From assembly GCA_964602455.1 (NCBI GenBank), contig CAZRRG010000014.1, positions 1 to 34,024 of the forward strand: a stretch of 34,024 bases of DNA. The letters run 5' to 3'. The first letter of the stretch is position 1, and each line of letters begins with the position of its first letter. The notes under the pieces were generated by a model. It did not search any database, was not told where the DNA came from, and saw only the letters and a program-made list of their open reading frames with translations. Both the position numbers and the translations under genes were made by a program. This document shows, piece by piece, positions 24,229 to 31,558 of this stretch. Source of the DNA: JBBDIP01 sp964602455 (GTDB lineage Bacteria > Bacillota > Sulfobacillia > Fermentithermobacillales > Fermentithermobacillaceae).

Positions 24229-24587
24229 TATTTCACCCCCTTCCGCAGTACCTGGGGAGTGTGATTCTCCGCTATCGTCGTAATTCCTGCATAATGCCCA
24301 CTAAATTTCATACTCTCTAAAGGGTAATTATGCATTATCGGCCAGGGCATGCCTCCATGTGTAACCCCTGCTAACGCGTTGAGAGGCCTTGCCGGCGAAA
24401 GCGGCAGGAAAATAGTGGCTCAAGTCGGACTGCGGTGTGATTTCCGCTGTATGAAAATGTGAAGACTAGCGTCCCAAATTTAAAATGCGCAGTTAAAGGG
24501 GCTACTGTCTGGGCGATACCTTGGACTCCTTCAAGACTACCCGCCTACGCATGCGCTGCATACACAAACATTCACCTGACAGGCTGG
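24229..24587. other. gene-free stretch upstream of the membrane cluster
   Basis: No supportable gene was found in these 359 bases. The stretch is more AT-rich than its surroundings near 24290-24340 and 24460-24490, as expected for promoter DNA. It contains the inverted repeat at 24289-24338 and a small GC stem with loop near 24385-24407 (GCCG and CGGC around GCGAAAG). The cluster's promoter should lie here, but I could not pick a convincing -35/-10 pair. Confidence 0.5.
24289..24338. promoter_or_regulatory. inverted repeat GCATAAT...ATTATGC, possible operator
   Basis: GCATAAT (24289-24295) is perfectly complementary to ATTATGC (24327-24333), and the overlapping ATAATGC (24291-24297) to GCATTAT (24332-24338). 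The pair lies 60-110 bases upstream of the first membrane cluster gene. The arms are too far apart for a simple dimer site, so a looping operator or two separate half-sites are possible. Confidence 0.35.
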
Positions 24588-24857
24588 TCATTTCTGTAGG
24601 CTAAGCAAGTCCTCAGCCCTCTCCAACATATACCTGTGGGCGTCATATACGCCTTGATTGTAGAACTCTGGGGCCAGAGTCCCAACGAAGAAATCGAGAA
24701 CCAGAGACGCTGCCAGATCCCCGAGCTCGATCTCCCGTTCCTGCAGAAAGTACTCTTTTATCTGCGACACCATTCGATCACGAACTTCTTTGGAGATCTC
24801 GAAATGGGGACGCGACTTGGAAGCGCGTTCACGCAAGAAGACCACCTCGCCACTCAC
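24588..24857 (-). CDS. DUF2164-like small protein
   Basis: This protein of at most 89 residues has a core (SKEVRDRMVSQIKEYFLQER, then IELGDLAASLVLDFFVGTL and FYNQGVYDA) that matches the DUF2164 pattern as I recall it: a small helical cytoplasmic protein of unknown role. The start is uncertain. GTG at 24857 lies in the loop of a terminator hairpin and has no ribosome binding site. TTG at 24836 has GAGGTGG five bases upstream, but that sequence is in the hairpin stem. It follows the ferritin-like gene on the same strand. Confidence 0.75.
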   Translation of the reverse strand: MSGEVVFLRERASKSRPHFEISKEVRDRMVSQIKEYFLQEREIELGDLAASLVLDFFVGTLAPEFYNQGVYDAHRYMLERAEDLLSLQK

Positions 24858-24870
24858 TTCGGCGAGGTGG
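24842..24870 (-). terminator. hairpin after the ferritin-like gene, overlapping the next gene's start region
   Basis: CCACCTCGCC and GGCGAGGTGG form a perfect 10-bp stem with a nine-base loop. On the minus strand the stem is followed by TCTTCTTGCG. It can end transcription of the gene finishing at 24892. Because its 3' arm also holds the GAGGTGG that could serve the DUF2164-like gene, it could instead control that gene's translation. Confidence 0.6.
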
Positions 24871-24891
24871 CCTTCTCATCCTTTGCCGGTG

Positions 24892-25350
24892 CTATCCGCG
24901 CTGATGGAGGTACCTGGCCAGCTGCTCCTTCTGACGGTCTTCGTCCTTCCTCATGCCGATAAGAGCTTCGGCGATGCTCTCGTCCGATACCATGCGAAGG
25001 AGGGACCTGTAGCTTTCCGACATCTCTCTCATGGCTAAGAGGGAGTCAGCCACCATATCCTCATCCCTTCCCCTTACAGGGGGCTCCCCCGGCTGACCCA
25101 CTCCTCCTGACCCAGAGAACATCGCCTCTCCCGTCACCCGGTTCTGGATGACACCGTCCTGTGCCACTCCTTGTCGCTCCAAGATCGAGCGGAGCAAGTC
25201 GCGATGGACCTGGGCCTGCCTGCCGAACTCGTGGAACATCTCCCTGAGTCCGGCGTCTGCGGCGATCCCCGCAAACCGCGTGTACATGCCGACACAGTTC
25301 TCTTCCTTGAGAAGTTGCTGCTCCAGGTACGTATTGAGATCAACGCTCAA
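24892..25350 (-). CDS. ferritin-like four-helix protein
   Basis: This 152-residue, mostly helical protein begins MSVDLNTYLEQQLLKEENC. Helix pairs carry EFGRQAQVHRDLL near residues 41-53 and ALIGMRKDEDRQKEQLARYL near the C-terminus. This layout resembles ferritin-like domains of the rubrerythrin or spore coat CotF groups. A Gly/Pro-rich loop (about residues 75-95) splits the two halves. Metal ligands are incomplete, so iron binding is not assured. The start is TTG with AGGGTGA four bases upstream. It lies 37 bases after nrdJ on the same strand. It might be a spore coat-like or iron-handling protein. Confidence 0.7.
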   Translation of the reverse strand: MSVDLNTYLEQQLLKEENCVGMYTRFAGIAADAGLREMFHEFGRQAQVHRDLLRSILERQGVAQDGVIQNRVTGEAMFSGSGGVGQPGEPPVRGRDEDMVADSLLAMREMSESYRSLLRMVSDESIAEALIGMRKDEDRQKEQLARYLHQRG

Positions 25351-25387
25351 TCAATCACCCTGGCGTAGTGTGCGCAGTCCGGGCGCC

Positions 25388-28018
25388 TTAACACTCGCTG
25401 TAACCACACGCCAGGCACTTAAGGCATCCCTCAACATGGACCAGGTTCCAGGTTCCGCACTGAGGGCACAGGCCGAACTTCTTGCCAGGCGCCAGCGGCA
25501 GCGTGTCCTGCACAGGGACGGTCTCAAGCGACTCAGAGGTCTCCTCCCCTTCTTGCTGGCGCAGGTACTCGTCAAGGAACTGCCCGATCGCATCCGGGAC
25601 GGATCTCACTCGGTTCGGCCCGAAGCCGATGCTGCGTGAACCGCCAATACCCTGCAACTGGTCCGCCACTTCCTGGGGATCGATGCCCGAACGCAGCGCA
25701 AGGGACATGAGCCTGGCAATCGCCTCGGTAAAGGCGGATATGTCGCTTCCCGCCTTGCCTATCTGGGCAAAGACCTCGACCGGGTGACCGTTCAAGGTGT
25801 TCAGCGTCAGGAACAGCTTACCTACCGGGGTCTCCTTGGCGGCAGTGAACCCATCAAGCCGGTCAGGCCTGTCGATGGGCTTCACATGCCCCCAGACGCC
25901 GTTCACCCCATTGGTGTGCTTCGGCGCCTCGGCGCCCTCGCCGCCGTCGGCCTTTGCGCCTTGCTCTCCCTTGTCGGCTCCGACCGTAAGGACCTGCTCG
26001 TCGCGGCTTCCATCACGGTACACGGTGACTCCCTTGCATCCAAGCTTATTGGCGAGGACAAACACTTCCTCGACCTGTTCCTTGGTGGCTTCATGAGGGA
26101 AGTTCACAGTCTTCGATACCGCGTTGTGGGTGTACTTCTGGAAGGCGGCCTGCATCTTGATATGCCATTCCGGAGCAATTTCATGGGCCGTCACGAAGGC
26201 ATTCCGGACTTCTACCGGCACATCGTCAATGCCCTCGAGCGCGCCGTGGGAGGCTATCCTCTCCATGAGCCCGTCATTGTAGATGCCGAGATGCTTAGCC
26301 ACCTGCTCAAACCTGGGGTTGACCTCGACCAGGGACTTCTTATCCAGCACATGGCGCGTGAAGGCGATGCTGAATATGGGCTCTATGCCTGAAGAGGCCC
26401 CGCAGATGATGCTGATGGTGCCGGTAGGAGCGATAGTCGTTGTCGTGGCGTTCCTCACCGGCTGGTTCTTGGCCTCCCAGGTGCTCTTGGGATAGTTCGG
26501 GAACGTTCCCCTGGTGAGCGCCAACTCCGCCGATGCCTTCACTGACTCCTTCTCGATGAAGCTCATTACCTCTTCAGCAAGTTTAAGAGCCTCGTTGGAG
26601 TTGTAGGGCAGGCCCAGGTCCAAGAGCATGTCGGCCCACCCCATGATCCCGAGACCAATCTTCCTGTTGCCGTGAGCCATGTCGTCGATCTCGGGCAACG
26701 GATACTTGTTGGCGTCGATCAGGTTGTCGAGGAAGTGGACGCCGACATGCACAACTTCGACAAGGCCATCCCAGTCGATCCTCTCCCGGATGTCGGTGGT
26801 GATCCTGCCCTTGTACCAGATCGTGTGGGTGAACTCTCCAAGGTTCACAGACCCCAAGCAGCAGGCTTCATAGGGCAGGAGTGGCTGTTCGCCGCAGGGG
26901 TTAGTGCTTTCGATCTCCCCCACCTCAGGAGTCGGGTTGTCGCGGTTCAGGCGATCGAGGAAGATGATGCCTGGTTCGCCGTTTTGCCAGGCCTGGTGCA
27001 CGATCTTATCGAACACCTGTCGGGCGTTGAGTTTGCCGACGACCTGTCCGTTGCGAGGGTTGTAGAGCTCGTAGTCCTCGTTCTTCTCGACGGCCTCCAT
27101 GAACTTCTCGGTGATGCCTACAGATATATTGAAGTTGGTTAGTTCCTTGTTGTCGGTCTTGCAGGTTATGAACTCCAGGATGTCGGGATGGTCGACGCGC
27201 AAGATCCCCATGTTTGCTCCGCGCCGGACTCCGCCTTGCTTGACGGCCTCAGTGGCAGCGTTGAAGACCTTCATGAAGGACACGGGACCCGACGCAACTC
27301 CTCCGGTTGACCGGACCACATCGTTCTTAGGGCGCAGGCGGCTGAAGCTGAACCCGGTCCCTCCGCCTGACTGGTGGATCAACGCCGCATGCTTCAGGGA
27401 ATCGAAAATGCTCACCATCGAGTCCTCAACCGGCAGGACAAAGCAGGCCGAAAGCTGCTGCAACTCGCGGCCGGCGTTTATGAGGCAAGGGGAGTTCGGC
27501 ATGAACTTGCCCTGCGCCATGAGGGTGTAGAACTTGTCCGCAACAGCGTAGACGCGATCGCGACTGTTTGCTATGACAACCTTTGCTTCGTCCCACGATA
27601 CTTTGGCCAGGCCTTTGGACACCAGCCTGTCGAACGCGTTCTTGAGGGTAGACCAATCCCATTCCGTAATCTCAAGGTCCCTGCCGGCCTTGTCGGCCGC
27701 AGGCTCCGGCGCCTTATCCGCGGCGTCCGCAATAAGGGCCTCAGCCTGCGCGGCGCCCTTCTTGGCCGCGCCCTTTGGGCCCTTGTAGATAGCCGGATCA
27801 TACAGCGCGTCCATAAGGGCGATGTTCTTGGCGACTCTCCAGAACATGTCCTCCGGCTTCTCAAGGGGCTTACCGCTCTCGTCTTTGCGAAGATATCTCT
27901 TCTCAAGAACTGCAATCGCGTTCGGACTTAGCCTGAGCGCGTTCTTCCGTCCTTCCTCCGACACCGAAATTCCTCCTACCGGCTGCAAGCCTGTTCTCTC
28001 TATTGGCTCTCTTGCCAT
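25388..28018 (-). CDS. nrdJ: vitamin B12-dependent (class II) ribonucleotide reductase
   Basis: This 876-residue protein reduces ribonucleotides to deoxyribonucleotides using adenosylcobalamin, without oxygen. Visible motifs are MPNSPCLINAG (Cys178), the thiyl-radical region STNPCGEQPLLPYEACCLGS (Cys375, Glu377), and GASSGIEPIFSIAFTR. A C-terminal zinc-ribbon-like GLCPQCGTWN with CLKCLACGYSEC carries the shuttle cysteines. An Ala/Lys-rich stretch at about residues 79-113 and a Gly/Ala/Glu-rich stretch (about 675-690) look like linkers. The ATG follows GGAG by five bases. The nrdR repressor gene lies 59 bases upstream on the same strand, the usual regulatory pairing. Confidence 0.96.
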   Translation of the reverse strand: MAREPIERTGLQPVGGISVSEEGRKNALRLSPNAIAVLEKRYLRKDESGKPLEKPEDMFWRVAKNIALMDALYDPAIYKGPKGAAKKGAAQAEALIADAADKAPEPAADKAGRDLEITEWDWSTLKNAFDRLVSKGLAKVSWDEAKVVIANSRDRVYAVADKFYTLMAQGKFMPNSPCLINAGRELQQLSACFVLPVEDSMVSIFDSLKHAALIHQSGGGTGFSFSRLRPKNDVVRSTGGVASGPVSFMKVFNAATEAVKQGGVRRGANMGILRVDHPDILEFITCKTDNKELTNFNISVGITEKFMEAVEKNEDYELYNPRNGQVVGKLNARQVFDKIVHQAWQNGEPGIIFLDRLNRDNPTPEVGEIESTNPCGEQPLLPYEACCLGSVNLGEFTHTIWYKGRITTDIRERIDWDGLVEVVHVGVHFLDNLIDANKYPLPEIDDMAHGNRKIGLGIMGWADMLLDLGLPYNSNEALKLAEEVMSFIEKESVKASAELALTRGTFPNYPKSTWEAKNQPVRNATTTTIAPTGTISIICGASSGIEPIFSIAFTRHVLDKKSLVEVNPRFEQVAKHLGIYNDGLMERIASHGALEGIDDVPVEVRNAFVTAHEIAPEWHIKMQAAFQKYTHNAVSKTVNFPHEATKEQVEEVFVLANKLGCKGVTVYRDGSRDEQVLTVGADKGEQGAKADGGEGAEAPKHTNGVNGVWGHVKPIDRPDRLDGFTAAKETPVGKLFLTLNTLNGHPVEVFAQIGKAGSDISAFTEAIARLMSLALRSGIDPQEVADQLQGIGGSRSIGFGPNRVRSVPDAIGQFLDEYLRQQEGEETSESLETVPVQDTLPLAPGKKFGLCPQCGTWNLVHVEGCLKCLACGYSEC

Positions 28019-28037
28019 GTACTCCGCTCGTTCCCCC

Positions 28038-28063
28038 GCAGGCTAGACGCCTGCCCGAGGCAG
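28038..28063 (-). promoter_or_regulatory. mutually exclusive hairpins between nrdR and nrdJ
   Basis: GCAGGC (28038-28043) pairs with GCCTGC (28049-28054), while the overlapping CTGCC (28051-28055) pairs with GGCAG (28059-28063). Only one stem can form at a time, which is the pattern of simple attenuators. The stems are short and no T tract follows, so this is weak. Confidence 0.25.
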
Positions 28064-28077
28064 CCGACCGACACTAT

Positions 28078-28554
28078 CTACGGCCTCTTGGATGCTTCCT
28101 CGCGCTCGGCAAGTATCCGTTCAAGCTCGTCCCTAAAACCTCCGAGATCCCTGAACTCTCTGTACACAGACGCGAACCGCACGTAAGCGACGTCGTCGAT
28201 CTTCCGGAGCCTCTCCATTACCATCTCTCCGACTTCCTTTGAGGTGACCTCCCCCCGCCCCGTCTCGCGTAGAGTCCGCTCAACCTGGTAGGCCGCGTCT
28301 TCCAGGACATCCAGTGGTATCTGCCTCTTCTCGCAGGCCCGCAGCATACCGCCGAGAATCTTCTGGCGCGAGAACATTTCTCGACTCCCGTCTTTCTTGA
28401 TCACCAAAAGCGGAGTTTCTTCGACCCGTTCGTAGGTTGTAAACCGTCTACCGCAGCGTGGACACTCTCTCCGGCGCCTGATGGCCGCCACGTCATCGGT
28501 TGGGCGGGATTCCAGCACTCTGGAATCCAGATACCCGCAAAAAGGGCACTTCAT
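28078..28554 (-). CDS. nrdR: transcriptional repressor NrdR
   Basis: This 158-residue protein has an N-terminal zinc ribbon (MKCPFCGYLDSRVLESRP, then RRECPRCGRRFTTYERVE) followed by an ATP-cone (about residues 47-137, VIKKDGSREMFSRQKILGGM). NrdR senses ATP/dATP and represses ribonucleotide reductase genes. The frame extends to 28605, but the ATG at 28554 is the family's normal start and has a GGAGTGA upstream. A short Glu/Arg/Lys tail follows the cone. It is directly upstream of nrdJ and may repress nrdJ and itself. Confidence 0.96.
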   Translation of the reverse strand: MKCPFCGYLDSRVLESRPTDDVAAIRRRRECPRCGRRFTTYERVEETPLLVIKKDGSREMFSRQKILGGMLRACEKRQIPLDVLEDAAYQVERTLRETGRGEVTSKEVGEMVMERLRKIDDVAYVRFASVYREFRDLGGFRDELERILAEREEASKRP

Positions 28555-28611
28555 GGCGCCGTTCACTCCAGGGCATAGTATACCCAGGGTATTGCACACG
28601 AACACCTGTGT

Positions 28612-28626
28612 GCGCTATATCTGGGC
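28612..28626. promoter_or_regulatory. weak NrdR-box-like sequence
   Basis: GCGCTATATCTGGGC agrees with about 10 of 15 positions of the NrdR box I recall (ACACTATATMTTGTG). It lies about 60 bases upstream of nrdR, where an autoregulatory box is expected. I could not find the second box at the usual spacing of about three turns, so the call is tentative. Confidence 0.25.
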
Positions 28627-28636
28627 TATGGCTCAC

Positions 28637-29053
28637 CTATTCTACGCCAGAGATAGTTCTCCTTGTGGATTTCTCGCGGGATCGTAAATTAAAGCGGTCT
28701 TTTGAAACAAGGAATCTTTCGTGGGTCCCGTCCCCGATTTTGTCCACACCATCACTGGCTTCAACCTGGAAAACCAGTCGTCTTCCGTCGACTTCTACGA
28801 TACGGGCGACGGCTTTGACGGTGAGGCCCGGCGGGGTCGCGGCAAGGTGTCGGATATTGACGAGGGTGCCTACGCTGGTCTCGCCTTCCTCCATATAGGG
28901 TCGGAGGGCTGCCATCGCTGCCTCTTCCATAAGCAGGACCAGGTTCGGAGTTGAGAACACGTCGACTGCGCCGCTTCCCGTGTGGGTCGCCAGCGTCTCT
29001 TCGGTTACCACGACAGAGGCTGTTCCCTCTGCGCCAATGGGGATGTCCTTCAT
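28637..29053 (-). CDS. FlK-like hotdog-fold thioesterase
   Basis: This protein of about 138 residues belongs to the hotdog thioesterase group that includes fluoroacetyl-CoA thioesterase FlK. Numbering from the TTG at 29059, Thr37 in FSTPNL, Glu45 in LLMEEAAM and His71 in IRHLAATPPG have exactly the spacing of the FlK catalytic Thr42, Glu50 and His76. It probably hydrolyses a small acyl-CoA, not necessarily fluorinated. ATG 29053 is preferred over TTG 29059. No ribosome binding site precedes either; a GC-rich hairpin lies eight bases upstream. It is close to nrdR on the same strand. Confidence 0.85.
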   Translation of the reverse strand: MKDIPIGAEGTASVVVTEETLATHTGSGAVDVFSTPNLVLLMEEAAMAALRPYMEEGETSVGTLVNIRHLAATPPGLTVKAVARIVEVDGRRLVFQVEASDGVDKIGDGTHERFLVSKDRFNLRSREKSTRRTISGVE

Positions 29054-29060
29054 GAGCAAA

Positions 29061-29084
29061 GGCCGCCCGGAGAGCCGGGCGGCC
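29061..29084 (-). terminator. hairpin between the OsmC gene and the thioesterase gene
   Basis: GGCCGCCCGG and CCGGGCGGCC form a perfect 10-bp stem with a four-base loop. On the minus strand TTTGCTC follows. It should end the OsmC transcript (gene ends at 29105), but it abuts the start of the next gene. Confidence 0.7.
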
Positions 29085-29104
29085 GTGTCACCTCCGAATG
29101 GTTC

Positions 29105-29494
29105 TTATGAGAGCAAGGTGAAGGTCAGGTTCTTCTTCGAAGAGACGCTCTGCATCACAAAGCAGTTCTCGCCTGTGGCCTGCACATAGGCGGCGGCCTT
29201 CTCCTGTGGAAGCCCCTTGCACTCGATGGTGTAGTGGACGTTAACCTCGGCATACCTGCGCGGCTTATCCTCGCTCGGGATCCCCTCCACAGAGATCTCC
29301 AGCTTGCTGAGGTTCCAGCCGTCCTTGGCCATCATGGCCCGCATCGTGCCGCCGCTGCAGCCCGCGATAGCCATAAGGAGAGCCTCGCTCGCCTTGGGCC
29401 CCGGTGCGCCCAGAGCAACCTCTGCTCCGACTTCATTCTTGCAGATGAACTGGTTGTCAACGAGATTGGCTGTTATTGTGGGGTTTTGGGCCAT
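29105..29494 (-). CDS. OsmC-family protein
   Basis: This 129-residue OsmC/Ohr-superfamily protein has Cys46 in AIAGCSGGTMRAM and Cys111 in TGENCFVMQSV, the two redox cysteine positions of the family. Family members reduce organic hydroperoxides or have related thiol chemistry. The start ATG is preceded by GAGGAGG. The spacing LPQEKAAAYVQATGENCFVMQSV is typical of the YhfA-like OsmC subgroup as I recall it. It is divergent from the 3-methyladenine glycosylase gene and is followed by a strong hairpin. Confidence 0.9.
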   Translation of the reverse strand: MAQNPTITANLVDNQFICKNEVGAEVALGAPGPKASEALLMAIAGCSGGTMRAMMAKDGWNLSKLEISVEGIPSEDKPRRYAEVNVHYTIECKGLPQEKAAAYVQATGENCFVMQSVSSKKNLTFTLLS

Positions 29495-29550
29495 AGACTC
29501 GAATCCTCCTCAAAGATGCGTTCCAGCACTCCGGCGTATAGAATCATATC

Positions 29551-30174
29551 ATGGAGTTGAGACGCTTGATTAGGGACACAATCGACGCCCCCGACGTACT
29601 TGGACTGCGGAGGCCCGCCAAGGACTTCTACGAACACAGAGCATTGGACCTCGCTCCAAGACTGCTAGGGATGATCCTCGCGCACGTCACCCCGGAGGGA
29701 CTGACGGCCGGTCGGATCACCGAGACCGAGGCATACGAGGGCCCGGAGGACCGCGCGTGCCACGCTTTCGGCGGCCGGAGGACGGCGAGGACCGAGGTCA
29801 TGTTCGGCCCACCTGGATTCGCCTACGTCTACTTCACCTATGGGATGCACTGGCTGTTCAACGTGGTGGCCTCTCGCGAGGGAACTCCCCACGCCGTGCT
29901 GGTAAGGTCCCTTGAGCCAACCACCGGCCTGGATCTCATGGAGCGCCGCCGCGGCGGGATGCTCCCGCTCGCGGAAGGGCCGGGACGGATGGCCCAGGCC
30001 ATGGCCATATCGCGTTCCGATAACGGCAAAGATTTGACCGGCGGCGATCTCTTCATCGCGTTTCCGCCCGAAGGTATGGCGTACCCGGTCGACTACCGGG
30101 TTACCAAGAGGATCGGTGTGGAAAACTCAGGAGAAGCCAGAGACTATCCCTGGCGCTTCGTGGAAGCCAAGTAG
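29551..30174 (+). CDS. DNA-3-methyladenine glycosylase (AAG/MPG type)
   Basis: This 207-residue base excision repair enzyme removes alkylated purines. Visible are RLLGMILAHVTPEG, the catalytic-region ITETEAYEGPEDRACHAFGG, VMFGPPGFAYVYFTYGMHW, the strand NVVASREGTPHAVLVRSLEP and the GPGRMAQAM motif, all typical of the AAG family. The length is normal. No ribosome binding site precedes the ATG. TAGAAT at 29539-29544 lies seven bases before the A of the ATG, so the mRNA could be leaderless, although no clear -35 box was found. Its last 31 bases overlap the end of the opposite-strand flavoprotein gene. Confidence 0.93.
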   Translation: MELRRLIRDTIDAPDVLGLRRPAKDFYEHRALDLAPRLLGMILAHVTPEGLTAGRITETEAYEGPEDRACHAFGGRRTARTEVMFGPPGFAYVYFTYGMHWLFNVVASREGTPHAVLVRSLEPTTGLDLMERRRGGMLPLAEGPGRMAQAMAISRSDNGKDLTGGDLFIAFPPEGMAYPVDYRVTKRIGVENSGEARDYPWRFVEAK

Positions 30175-30722
30175 AGCTTCCTCCCGAGTTCCACGCACTT
30201 AGCTTTCACGTCCGGATCGCCCGCGACTTCGCCCGGCTTGGAGAAACCCGCGGCCACCACCGGCTCATGAAGGGTCGAATCCAGGTAGTCGGCGGCGAAC
30301 TGGTACATACCGATGACGTGCCTGGCTATGGCGGGATCCGGGTCGCCGCAAACCACGACAAGTCCGAAATCCTTGCCTCGTACGGTGCCCTTACGCTCCC
30401 CTCTGAAGCCGTACCACCTGTCCACGAAGGTCTTCAGGAGCCCGCTCGGTCCCCACCAGTAGACGGGAGTAGCCAGCACGATAGCCTGGGCGTCCTGGAG
30501 CAGAGGTTGGATGCTGTCCACATCGTCGCGGTGGATACACTTGTACGGCGGTTTCGCGCACGTATCGCACCCCATACACTGGGCGACGGTCTTGCCTCTC
30601 AAGACTACGGTTTCCACTTCGGCGCCTGCCTCGCGCGCCCCCTCCATCACCCATCCCAGCATGACATCGGTATTCCCGCCGATCCTGGGAGATCCCATTA
30701 TGCCGACTATCTTGACGCTCAC
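30144..30722 (-). CDS. iron-sulfur flavoprotein (NADPH-dependent FMN reductase family)
   Basis: This 192-residue flavodoxin-fold protein has the FMN phosphate loop GIMGSPRIGGNTD at its N-terminus. A compact Cys49-X2-Cys52-X2-Cys55-X6-Cys62 motif (QCMGCDTCAKPPYKC) is the [4Fe-4S] pattern of archaeal and anaerobe Isf proteins. VLATPVYWWGPSG is the usual second FMN motif. The GTG at 30722 overlaps the hydrolase TGA (GTGA), which fixes the start over the longer GTG-like frame at 30740. Isf proteins accept electrons from ferredoxin and help detoxify oxygen or peroxide. It is the third gene of a tightly overlapped operon. Confidence 0.9.
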   Translation of the reverse strand: MSVKIVGIMGSPRIGGNTDVMLGWVMEGAREAGAEVETVVLRGKTVAQCMGCDTCAKPPYKCIHRDDVDSIQPLLQDAQAIVLATPVYWWGPSGLLKTFVDRWYGFRGERKGTVRGKDFGLVVVCGDPDPAIARHVIGMYQFAADYLDSTLHEPVVAAGFSKPGEVAGDPDVKAKCVELGRKLYLASTKRQG

Positions 30723-31558
30723 TGTCCTCGCCCTCCCCAAAACTCATGTAGTATCCGCAACAGTTCTGACGGACGCTCCAGCATGGGAACGTGCCCGCAA
30801 CCGGGGATGGAAACCGCTGTGACGTCGACTTGCGCCGCCCGAAGTTCGTCCACCAGCTCGCGGGCATACGCCGGGTCCACGACATCATCCTTCTCGCCCC
30901 ATACGACCAGAGTCCTCTTGCCCGCAAGGAGACGCGCTTCACTGGCCTCGAAGCCGGGCCAGGGTAAGCCGGACTCGAGCAATCCCGATGCCTTGTGGTA
31001 ATCATCGCGCAGCATAGCGGCGTCTTCGCGAGTGAGAGCAAGAGGATCGTATGCAAGCGATCCTTCCACACGCCGCAACCGGATAGAGCCCGGGCGGCCT
31101 CCTTGAGCATGGGGTTCTCTCATCCGGCGGCAGAACGCGGATGTCACCGGGCATATCAAGGCAGCTGACTCCACCCACTCAAGAGGCGCAAGATGCATCG
31201 CCACGGCGGCCCCCAGAGAATGCCCAACTATGTGGACTTTCGCCGTGCAAGCATCTCGCTGCGTCGCCTTGAGAAACTCCTCAACTGATGCCGCGGTTTC
31301 CTCCACCCACCGGTCGAAGGTGAGATCCGGCAGCAGTTCTGACTCGCCCATGCCGGGTAGGTCAGGAACAATGAACGTCCCGGGAGATACGGATCTACTC
31401 TGGTCATGGTCGCACCGCCGGTCCGGCCCGGGATCTGCGCTCGGCCTTTGCCTGTCAGCGCCTTCCAGCATCTTGAGCCAGATGCGCCCCGAACTTGCAG
31501 TGCCGTGGATCAGCAAATGGTAGGGAGTTAAGCCGTCTCCCCACATACGGGTCTTCAC
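30719..31558 (-). CDS. alpha/beta-hydrolase
   Basis: This 279-residue alpha/beta-hydrolase has an oxyanion-region LLIHGT at residues 15-20, nucleophile Ser114 in VGHSLGAA, an acid in WGEKDDVVDP and a base in PGCGHVPMLE. Residues 33-60 form an unusually polar, Arg/Asp/Pro-rich insertion between the first strands, with no family counterpart I know. The start GTG overlaps the TGA of the upstream ATPase gene by four bases. The lid region lies at about 140-195. Substrate unknown; it is co-translated with a YhaN-like ATPase and an iron-sulfur flavoprotein. Confidence 0.9.
   Translation of the reverse strand: MKTRMWGDGLTPYHLLIHGTASSGRIWLKMLEGADRQRPSADPGPDRRCDHDQSRSVSPGTFIVPDLPGMGESELLPDLTFDRWVEETAASVEEFLKATQRDACTAKVHIVGHSLGAAVAMHLAPLEWVESAALICPVTSAFCRRMREPHAQGGRPGSIRLRRVEGSLAYDPLALTREDAAMLRDDYHKASGLLESGLPWPGFEASEARLLAGKRTLVVWGEKDDVVDPAYARELVDELRAAQVDVTAVSIPGCGHVPMLERPSELLRILHEFWGGRGQ

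Noticed and set aside
24385..24407. Riboswitch-like GC stem upstream of the membrane cluster
   Set aside because: The stem is short, lies far from the first gene, and matches no riboswitch core that I can recall.
28555..28605. N-terminal extension of NrdR
   Set aside because: The zinc ribbon normally begins at the first residue (MKCPFC), and a ribosome binding site supports the ATG at 28554.
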